Below are positions 56,919 to 64,000 of a DNA stretch of 64,000 nt, in pieces. The stretch comes from Ensifer sp. LC11 (GTDB taxonomy: Bacteria; Pseudomonadota; Alphaproteobacteria; Rhizobiales; Rhizobiaceae): NCBI RefSeq assembly GCF_001695835.1, contig NZ_MBSO01000005.1:1-64000 (forward strand). The letters are read 5' to 3'. How positions within the stretch are numbered: the first letter of the stretch is position 1; each line of letters starts with the position of its first letter. A program made the translations under genes and the position numbers. The notes below the pieces were generated by a model. That model was not told the DNA's origin and did no database searches. It was given only the letters and a program-made list of their open reading frames with translations.

Positions 56919-58760
56919 ATGGCATCGAACAGTTCACCCGCTGCAAACGGCAAGGCCTACCAATATGTCGACCATGCCTTCGACGTCGTCGTCGTCGGCG
57001 CCGGCGGCGCGGGCTTGCGCGCGACCCTCGGCATGGCCGAGCAGGGCTTGAAGACCGCCTGCATCACCAAGGTCTTCCCGACCCGCTCGCACACGGTCGC
57101 TGCGCAGGGCGGTATCGCCGCCTCGCTGCAGAACATGACGCCCGACAGCTGGCAGTGGCACCTCTACGACACCGTCAAGGGTTCCGACTGGCTCGGCGAC
57201 GTCGATGCCATGCAGTATCTTGCCATGGAGGCGCCGAAGGCGGTCTATGAGCTCGAGCACTATGGCGTGCCCTTCTCGCGCAATGCCGAAGGCAAGATCT
57301 ACCAGCGGCCGTTCGGCGGCCACATGCAGAACTACGGCGAAGGCCCGCCGGTGCAGCGCACCTGTGCGGCGGCCGACCGTACCGGCCACGCCATCCTGCA
57401 CACGCTCTACGGCCAGTCGCTCAGGAACAACGCCGAGTTCTTCATCGAGTATTTCGCGCTCGACCTGATCATGGCGGATGACGGCCGCTGCACCGGCGTG
57501 GTTGCCTGGAACCTCGACGACGGCACGATCCATCGCTTCTCCGCCAAGATGGTGGTGCTGGCGACCGGCGGCTACGGCCGCGCTTACTTCTCGGCGACCT
57601 CGGCGCACACCTGCACCGGCGACGGCGGCGGCATGATCGCGCGCGCCGGCCTGCCGCTGCAGGACATGGAGTTCGTCCAGTTCCACCCGACCGGCATTTA
57701 CGGCGCGGGCTGCCTGATCACCGAAGGTGCGCGTGGCGAAGGCGGTTATCTCGTCAACTCCGAGGGCGAGCGCTTCATGGAGCGTTACGCGCCGTCGGCC
57801 AAGGACCTTGCCTCGCGCGACGTCGTCTCGCGCTGCATGACGATGGAAATCCGCGAAGGCCGCGGCGTCGGCAAGAACAAGGACCACATCTTCCTGCACC
57901 TCGACCACCTGGATCCGGCGGTTCTGCACGAACGCCTGCCGGGTATCTCGGAATCGGCGAAGATCTTTGCCGGCGTCGACGTGACGCGCGAGCCGATCCC
58001 GGTTCTGCCGACGGTGCACTACAACATGGGCGGCGTGCCGACCAACTACTGGGGCGAAGTGCTGAACGCCGACGCCCAGAACCCGGAGCGCATCGCACCC
58101 GGCCTGATGGCGGTCGGTGAAGCCGGCTGTGCCTCGGTGCACGGTGCCAACCGCCTCGGCTCCAACTCGCTGATCGACCTCGTGGTCTTCGGCCGCGCCG
58201 CAGCCATCCGCGCCGGCCAGGTAATCGACCGTAACGCGGCGGTGCCGGAGCTCAACAAGGCTGCCTGCGACCGCATCATGGACCGCTTCGACCGCCTGCG
58301 GAACGCCAATGGCGGCACGCCGACGGCGGTGCTGCGCGAAAAGATGCAGCGCGCCATGCAGGAAGACGCCGCCGTGTTCCGCACCCAGGAATCGCTGGAA
58401 TCGGGCTGCAAGCGCATCTCGGCGATCTGGAAGGAACTGCCGGACATCAAGGTCACCGACCGCTCGATGATCTGGAACTCGGACCTCGTCGAGACGCTGG
58501 AACTCGAAAACCTCATGGCCAACGCCATCACGACGATCTACGGCGCCGAAGCGCGCAAGGAGAGCCGTGGCTCGCACGCCCGCGAGGACTTCACCGAAGG
58601 TCCGCTCGGCGGCCGCGACGACGTCAACTGGCGCAAGCACACGCTCGCCTGGGTCAACGAGGCCGGCGACGTCAAGCTCGACTACCGCCCCGTTCATACC
58701 GACCTGATCGCCGAAGGCATCGATCCCAAGAAGATCGAGCCCAAGGCCCGCGTGTACTGA
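56919..58760 (+). CDS. sdhA: Succinate dehydrogenase flavoprotein subunit
   Basis: A 613-residue subunit oxidising succinate to fumarate. The FAD motif is [20 protein letters not shown], the covalent flavin His is in [12 protein letters not shown], and catalytic residues are in [21 protein letters not shown] and the late [12 protein letters not shown] and [11 protein letters not shown]. Length standard. The start ATG at 56919 is 7 bp after sdhD. A small exported-protein gene lies between it and sdhB. Confidence 0.98.
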   Translation: MASNSSPAANGKAYQYVDHAFDVVVVGAGGAGLRATLGMAEQGLKTACITKVFPTRSHTVAAQGGIAASLQNMTPDSWQWHLYDTVKGSDWLGDVDAMQYLAMEAPKAVYELEHYGVPFSRNAEGKIYQRPFGGHMQNYGEGPPVQRTCAAADRTGHAILHTLYGQSLRNNAEFFIEYFALDLIMADDGRCTGVVAWNLDDGTIHRFSAKMVVLATGGYGRAYFSATSAHTCTGDGGGMIARAGLPLQDMEFVQFHPTGIYGAGCLITEGARGEGGYLVNSEGERFMERYAPSAKDLASRDVVSRCMTMEIREGRGVGKNKDHIFLHLDHLDPAVLHERLPGISESAKIFAGVDVTREPIPVLPTVHYNMGGVPTNYWGEVLNADAQNPERIAPGLMAVGEAGCASVHGANRLGSNSLIDLVVFGRAAAIRAGQVIDRNAAVPELNKAACDRIMDRFDRLRNANGGTPTAVLREKMQRAMQEDAAVFRTQESLESGCKRISAIWKELPDIKVTDRSMIWNSDLVETLELENLMANAITTIYGAEARKESRGSHAREDFTEGPLGGRDDVNWRKHTLAWVNEAGDVKLDYRPVHTDLIAEGIDPKKIEPKARVY

Positions 58761-58762
58761 CG

Positions 58763-59104
58763 ATGAGAAAACGTTTCGGCTTCACTCTTATCGTCGGCAG
58801 CTTGCTGGTCGCCTTGCCCGTCATGGCAGCCGAGCGGTACGAGCTGCGCGCTCCCGGTGGTGTGGGCGCTGCGACGAGCAACGAGGTCGGCGTCTGGAAG
58901 ACGGCCAAGACCGCCCGCGGCGCGCGTTCGTCGCTCGCGATCGGCAATCAGTTCATGTCGCCGAATTTGGAATGCATTGTTCGGCCGGGTACCAAGGCCG
59001 AAGTCATAAAGCGCGAGGGATCGGTCGCCTATGTGCGCGCGAGCAACGCGGCTTTCGGTGGTTGCAAGGGTTTCGTGAAAACGGAATTCCTGTCGGCAAA
59101 CTAG
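58763..59104 (+). CDS. Small exported protein inside the sdh operon, SH3-like
   Basis: A 113-residue protein with a signal peptide (FTLIVGSLLVALPVMAAE, cleaved near residue 23) and two cysteines (NLECIVRPG and GGCKGFV) that may form a disulfide. The tail CKGFVKTEFL resembles the end of a bacterial SH3 domain. It starts 2 bp after sdhA and ends 9 bp before sdhB, with no promoter or terminator between, so it must be co-transcribed with complex II. Location is periplasmic, whereas SdhA/B are cytoplasmic, so a direct subunit role is unlikely. Confidence 0.85.
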   Translation: MRKRFGFTLIVGSLLVALPVMAAERYELRAPGGVGAATSNEVGVWKTAKTARGARSSLAIGNQFMSPNLECIVRPGTKAEVIKREGSVAYVRASNAAFGGCKGFVKTEFLSAN

Positions 59105-59113
59105 GATTTTATC

Positions 59114-59893
59114 ATGGTTGAACTCGCTCTCCCCAAGAATTCGCAGATGACGGAAGGCAAGGTCTGGCCGAAGCCGCAGGGCGCGACCAACGTTCGCGAA
59201 TACCGCATCTATCGCTGGAACCCGGATGACGGCGCCAATCCGCGCATCGATACCTTCTATATCGATGTCGACGATTGCGGCCCGATGGTGCTCGACGGTT
59301 TGCTCTACATCAAGAACAAGATCGACCCGACGCTGACCTTGCGCCGCTCCTGCCGCGAAGGCATCTGCGGCTCCTGCGCGATGAACATCGACGGTACCAA
59401 CACGCTCGCCTGCACCAAGGGCATGGACGAGGTGAAGGGCGCGGTGAAGGTCTATCCGCTGCCGCACATGCCGGTCGTCAAGGACCTGGTCCCGGACCTC
59501 ACCAATTTCTACGCCCAGCACCGTTCGATCGAGCCGTGGCTGAAGACGGTGTCGCCGACGCCGGCCAAGGAATGGAAGCAGAGCCACGAGGACCGTCTGA
59601 AGCTCGACGGCCTCTACGAGTGCATCCTGTGCGCCTGCTGCTCGACCTCCTGTCCGAGCTATTGGTGGAACGGCGACCGATACCTCGGTCCGGCGGTTCT
59701 GCTGCAGGCCTATCGCTGGCTGATCGACTCCAGAGACGAAGCGACCGGCGAGCGTCTCGACAATCTCGAGGATCCCTTCCGTCTCTACCGCTGCCACACG
59801 ATCATGAACTGCGCCCAGGCCTGTCCGAAGGGTCTGAACCCGGCCAAGGCCATCGGCGAGATCAAGAAGATGCTGGTCGAGCGCCGCGTCTGA
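59114..59893 (+). CDS. sdhB: Succinate dehydrogenase iron-sulfur subunit
   Basis: A 259-residue subunit with three clusters: [2Fe-2S] from [12 protein letters not shown] plus a later Cys (TLACTKG), and [4Fe-4S]/[3Fe-4S] from [17 protein letters not shown] and [17 protein letters not shown]. It relays electrons from FAD to quinone. Last gene of the sdh operon; a terminator hairpin follows 25 bases after the stop. Confidence 0.98.
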   Translation: MVELALPKNSQMTEGKVWPKPQGATNVREYRIYRWNPDDGANPRIDTFYIDVDDCGPMVLDGLLYIKNKIDPTLTLRRSCREGICGSCAMNIDGTNTLACTKGMDEVKGAVKVYPLPHMPVVKDLVPDLTNFYAQHRSIEPWLKTVSPTPAKEWKQSHEDRLKLDGLYECILCACCSTSCPSYWWNGDRYLGPAVLLQAYRWLIDSRDEATGERLDNLEDPFRLYRCHTIMNCAQACPKGLNPAKAIGEIKKMLVERRV

Positions 59894-59917
59894 TCGACCG
59901 GCAGGATTCGATTTGGG

Positions 59918-59943
59918 AACGGCGGGCAGGGCCCGCCGTTTTG
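59918..59943 (+). terminator. Terminator after the sdh operon
   Basis: AACGGCGGGC pairs perfectly with GCCCGCCGTT across three bases, followed by T. From here to 60190 no gene is seen; the spacer carries the promoter of the lipoprotein gene. Confidence 0.75.
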
Positions 59944-60190
59944 CGTTGTGCGCCACGAGACGGCCGCATTGACGCCGGATCAATCCTTGATTGTGGGGGG
60001 CGAAATGGGGATGGGTGTCACCGAGCTTTCGCCAGGAGACGCGCAGCGAATGTACCGGGCGGCCGGACGTTTCAATCCTGCAACAGGTCGGCAGGAATCG
60101 TCGTCCCTTGATTTGTCAGGTGGATTTGCTGTATTTCGGCCTATATTATCGCGTTGCATCATGGTTCGCGACACGAACAGGAGTAGGGAT

Positions 60191-60736
60191 ATGCGGGTAA
60201 TTCACGCGGCGGCGGGGCTGGCAGTTGTGCTTGCGCTGACCGGATGCCAGCGGACATCGATGGGCGGTTTCGGTTCCCAGGATGCATCACCCGCTCCGAT
60301 TCAGGCCGCACCGGTTCCCTCGGTTTCGTCGAACCAGCTTCCGGCGCCGAGCGGCAACACTTCGCAATTCCCGGCTGCACCGGCGAGCGGTACGGCGGTT
60401 GCCGGTGGCGCTGTTCAGCAGCCCGGCACGCAGGTTGCCGCTGCAGGTGGTGGCCTTGATGTCACCAAGGAATCAATGGTTGGCAACTGGCGTGTATCGA
60501 GCGCCGGCAGCTCGTGCGACATGTTCCTGACGCTGACCAATCTCGGTTCCGGTTCGCGCGGCGGCACCCGTGGCTGCGCCGGCGAGCTGACGACCATGGG
60601 CTCCTGGGAAGTGGCCGGCAAGCAGGTGGTCCTCAAGGATCGCAGCGGCAATGCGATCGCCCGACTCTACAAGACGGCCGACGCCCGGTTCGATGGTTCG
60701 ACCAATGGCGGCCAGCCGGTCAGCCTCAGCCGCTGA
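60191..60736 (+). CDS. Omp19-like outer-membrane lipoprotein with protease-inhibitor (Inh) domain
   Basis: A 181-residue lipoprotein: signal peptide with lipobox LALTGC (Cys about 19), a Pro/Ala/Ser-rich linker (about 30-95), then a beta-barrel AprI/Inh-like domain with a Cys pair (GSSCDMF and TRGCAGEL). Order, lipobox and the C-terminal GGQPVSLSR closely resemble Brucella Omp19, which inhibits host and bacterial proteases. The rhizobial function is unknown. The ATG at 60191 has AGGG upstream. It ends at a terminator. Confidence 0.85.
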   Translation: MRVIHAAAGLAVVLALTGCQRTSMGGFGSQDASPAPIQAAPVPSVSSNQLPAPSGNTSQFPAAPASGTAVAGGAVQQPGTQVAAAGGGLDVTKESMVGNWRVSSAGSSCDMFLTLTNLGSGSRGGTRGCAGELTTMGSWEVAGKQVVLKDRSGNAIARLYKTADARFDGSTNGGQPVSLSR

Positions 60737-60745
60737 CGCTTATCC

Positions 60746-60776
60746 AGCCCGGTCTCGCGCCGGGCTTTTGTTTTCC
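60746..60776 (+). terminator. Terminator after the Omp19-like gene
   Basis: AGCCCGG pairs with CCGGGCT across a 7-base loop, followed by TTTGTTTT. Confidence 0.8.
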
Positions 60777-60795
60777 GGCCCATCTCGGGTGAGAC

Positions 60796-61950
60796 GTGCT
60801 CAATCCTGACGACAGTATCTACCGCAAGCTCGAAGCGCTCGTTGCGAGCGGCGAGCGCAAACGCGACCCGGCGCAGTTTACGATTGCCCGGCGTTTCGAC
60901 CATCTTTCGGCGGAGCTGCTCGCCAGCCGCCCATCGCGCAAGACCAATGCGCTCGGCTGGCTGTTTGCCTCGCGCAAGAAAGATCACCCCCCGGTCAAGG
61001 GGCTCTACATCTACGGCGGCGTCGGGCGCGGCAAGACGATGCTGATGGATCTGTTCTTCGACACGGTGCCGATCCAGCGCAAGCGCCGCGCACACTTTCA
61101 TGAATTCATGGCCGATGTGCACGAGCGCATCTACAAGCACCGCCAGAAGCTCAAGAACGGCGAGACGAAGCAGGCCGACCCGATCCCGCCCGTCGCCTCG
61201 GAACTCTTCGGCGAGGCGCGGTTGCTCTGCTTCGACGAATTCTCGGTCACCGACATCGCCGATGCGATGATCCTCGGGCGGTTGTTCGGCGAACTTTTCG
61301 CCAAGGGCTGCGTGCTTATTGCGACGTCCAACGTTGCGCCTGGCGATCTCTATCGTGACGGTCTCAATCGCGGGTTGTTCCTGCCCTTCATCGATCTGCT
61401 CAAGGCGAATGCCGAGGTCATTTCGCTGGATACGGATACGGATTACCGGCTGACGAAGACCGACGGCAGTCCGGTGTGGCTCTCGCCGCTTGGTCCGGAG
61501 GCCGATGCCGCGATGGCGCGGGCGTGGACGAGCGAGACCCGCAATGCACCCATCGCCCCGGCCGAGGTGCCGCGCAAGGGCCGAAAGATCCCTGTGCCGG
61601 CTGCCTCCGGCAAGAGTGCCCGCTTCAGTTTCGCCGACCTCTGCCAGCACCCGCTGGGTGCTGCAGACTACCTGGCCATTCTCGAGCGCTATTCGACCAT
61701 CTTCGTCGATCACGTCCCGCACCTCGGGCCACATATGCGCAACGAAACCAAGCGCTTCATTCTTCTGGTCGACACGCTCTATGACAACGGTGCCCGGCTG
61801 TTCGCCTCGGCAGCGGCCGCGCCGCAGGATCTGCTGACCCAGAAGAAGGGCACGGAAGGCTTCGAGTTCGACCGTACGGTCTCACGGCTGATCGAGATGC
61901 AAAGTGAGGAATATGCCGCTGCGCACCCCGCCAACAGTGCTGTTTTGTAA
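60796..61950 (+). CDS. zapE: Cell division protein ZapE (AFG1-like ATPase)
   Basis: A 384-residue P-loop ATPase. Walker A is YIYGGVGRGKTMLMDLFF, Walker B RLLCFDEFSVTDIAD, with the AFG1 block HFHEFMADVHERIYKHR between. In bacteria ZapE acts on FtsZ during division; in mitochondria AFG1 aids complex IV turnover, so its place between sdh and mdh is of note. Start is GTG at 60796. mdh follows 183 bp later. Confidence 0.94.
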   Translation: MLNPDDSIYRKLEALVASGERKRDPAQFTIARRFDHLSAELLASRPSRKTNALGWLFASRKKDHPPVKGLYIYGGVGRGKTMLMDLFFDTVPIQRKRRAHFHEFMADVHERIYKHRQKLKNGETKQADPIPPVASELFGEARLLCFDEFSVTDIADAMILGRLFGELFAKGCVLIATSNVAPGDLYRDGLNRGLFLPFIDLLKANAEVISLDTDTDYRLTKTDGSPVWLSPLGPEADAAMARAWTSETRNAPIAPAEVPRKGRKIPVPAASGKSARFSFADLCQHPLGAADYLAILERYSTIFVDHVPHLGPHMRNETKRFILLVDTLYDNGARLFASAAAAPQDLLTQKKGTEGFEFDRTVSRLIEMQSEEYAAAHPANSAVL

Positions 61951-62058
61951 CGCAGTTGTGACGGAAATTCTTACGTTTACGTAAGAGTTTTATGATCTAA
62001 CCGATTGAAATTCCTTCATCAAAAAGTATCGATTGATATTTTAACGATTGCCGTTTAA

Positions 62059-63099
<1,041 letters not shown>

Positions 63100-63158
63100 T
63101 CGCGTCCCGCTGAGCGGACGCTCCGTATCCGCCCAGCCTCTTTGTTTTTGCCGCATTG

Positions 63159-63187
63159 GTGCGGGTAGGTGCCTCACCTGCCCGCAC
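63159..63187 (+). other. Hairpin between mdh and sucC
   Basis: GTGCGGGTAGGTG (63159-63171) faces CACCTGCCCGCAC (63175-63187) with one G-T wobble and a 3-base loop. It ends 24 bases before the sucC ATG and has no U-tract, so it is more likely a processing or stability element than a terminator. Confidence 0.6.
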
Positions 63188-63211
63188 AATGCTCCAGACA
63201 GGAAAACCACC

Positions 63212-64000
63212 ATGAACATTCATGAATATCAGGCCAAGGCTCTCTTGAAGAGCTATGGCGCACCCGTCGCGGAAGGTGTCGCGATCTTCACGGCCGACGA
63301 GGCTGAAGCTGCAGCCAAGACGCTCCCGGGCCCGCTCTATGTCGTCAAGAGCCAGATCCATGCCGGCGGTCGCGGCAAGGGCAAGTTCAAGGAACTCAGC
63401 GCCGACGCCAAGGGCGGCGTTCGTCTTGCCTTCTCGATCGATGAAGCCAAGGCTCATGCCAAGGACATGCTCGGCAATACGCTCGTCACCGCGCAGACTG
63501 GCCCTGCCGGCAAACAGGTGAACCGCCTCTACATCGAGGACGGCGCCGACATCGAGCGCGAACTTTATCTGTCGCTGCTCGTCGACCGCTCGGTCGGCCA
63601 GGTCGCCTTCGTCGTTTCGACCGAAGGCGGCATGGACATCGAGGCTGTTGCGCACGACACGCCGGAAAAGATCGTCAACGTCGCGATCAACCCGGAAGCT
63701 GGCGTCACCGCCGCTGATCTCGCCAAGCTCACCTCGGCCCTGAAGCTCGAAGGCGAAGCCAAGGCTGACGCCGAAAAGCTCTTCCCGATCCTCTACAAGG
63801 CTTTTGTCGAGAAGGACATGAGCCTGCTCGAGATCAACCCGCTGATCGTCATGAAGAACGGCCGCGTGCGCGTTCTCGATGCCAAGGTCTCGTTCGACGG
63901 CAACGCGCTCTTCCGCCACGACGACATCAAGGCACTGCGCGACGAAACCGAAGAAGACGCCAAGGAAATCGAGGCCTCCAAGTGGGACCTCGCCTATGTG
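63212..64000 (+). CDS. sucC: Succinyl-CoA synthetase beta subunit, 5' part
   Basis: The first 263 codons; the gene runs past the window end. [19 protein letters not shown] is the family N-terminus, then ATP-grasp residues ([14 protein letters not shown], about 45-58) and LLEINPLIV near residue 205, with the metal-binding Asn. With SucD it converts succinyl-CoA to succinate with ATP or GTP formation. Starts 112 bp after mdh. Confidence 0.97.
   Translation, partial: MNIHEYQAKALLKSYGAPVAEGVAIFTADEAEAAAKTLPGPLYVVKSQIHAGGRGKGKFKELSADAKGGVRLAFSIDEAKAHAKDMLGNTLVTAQTGPAGKQVNRLYIEDGADIERELYLSLLVDRSVGQVAFVVSTEGGMDIEAVAHDTPEKIVNVAINPEAGVTAADLAKLTSALKLEGEAKADAEKLFPILYKAFVEKDMSLLEINPLIVMKNGRVRVLDAKVSFDGNALFRHDDIKALRDETEEDAKEIEASKWDLAYV

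Noticed and set aside
56934-58697. 587-residue open frame antisense to sdhA
   Set aside because: Long antisense frames are usual opposite biased GC-rich genes; no homology-like pattern.

Overview
The window reads as core chromosome of an alphaproteobacterium of the Rhizobiales, most likely a Sinorhizobium/Ensifer strain or close relative. Basis: GC-rich coding; the chain obgE-proB-proA-nadD-rsfS-rlmH-envC-ctpA; mdh next to sucC; sdhCDAB; hemC-hemD-mitofilin-hemY; a SAM-II riboswitch before metA; a GTTC-N7-GTTC LexA box before imuA-imuB-dnaE2; and RIME-like rhizobial repeats. The genus is inferred from remembered gene order and protein similarity, not from a search.

Layout. 1-1033: an IS5-family element with a probable programmed frameshift, apparently inserted into a palindromic repeat. 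1073-5187 (mostly minus): a Trm112-like protein, a LON-domain protein, a YbbN-type thioredoxin, a ProX-type editing domain, tRNA-Gly and an aldose epimerase. 5446-10918 (minus): a VWA/CoxE protein, metA with SAM-II riboswitch and terminator, a NUDIX hydrolase, a MoxR ATPase, a Rid protein, leuD and a VOC protein. 11092-13249: a small membrane protein, a CitE-like lyase with DUF1737, and a zincin-like metallopeptidase. 13382-19189: SOS mutasome imuA-imuB-dnaE2 with LexA operator. 19600-20535: iron storage pair bfd-bfr with an Irr-like box. 20561-30895 (minus): rppH, a YibQ-type deacetylase, ctpA, envC, rlmH, rsfS, nadD, proA, proB, obgE. 31040-36828: an EEP nuclease, two GNATs, rpmA, rplU, tRNA-Ser, two unknown proteins and an amidase. 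37091-45999: phoD, typA, a GNAT, ppa, DUF167, YggT, an MFS transporter, a GATase and TerB. 46024-50726 (minus): hemY, mitofilin-like, hemD, hemC, divergent from tsaD-gpsA-yciI-EVE-methyltransferase-DUF1761 (50802-54952). 54978-64000: a tandem-repeat secreted protein, sdhC-sdhD-sdhA-(small exported protein)-sdhB, an Omp19-like lipoprotein, zapE, mdh and the first 263 codons of sucC.

How it works together. Themes are TCA cycle and respiration (sdh, mdh, sucC), haem and iron (hemC/D/Y, bfr/bfd), amino-acid synthesis (metA, leuD, proA/B), ribosome assembly and translation (obgE, rsfS, rlmH, rplU, rpmA, typA, tsaD, two tRNAs), envelope processing (envC, ctpA, YibQ) and damage-induced mutagenesis (imuA/B, dnaE2). 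Most is ordinary core genome. The less ordinary content is in the spacers: three palindrome-bounded cassettes of about 195 bp with dissimilar cores, a second family of about 103 bp (RIME1-like), and a third with a GGCGGAAAACCG core. Copies supply the C-terminal codons of two genes and abut the stop of a third. I found no CRISPR array, prophage, secretion cluster or evident new defence system.
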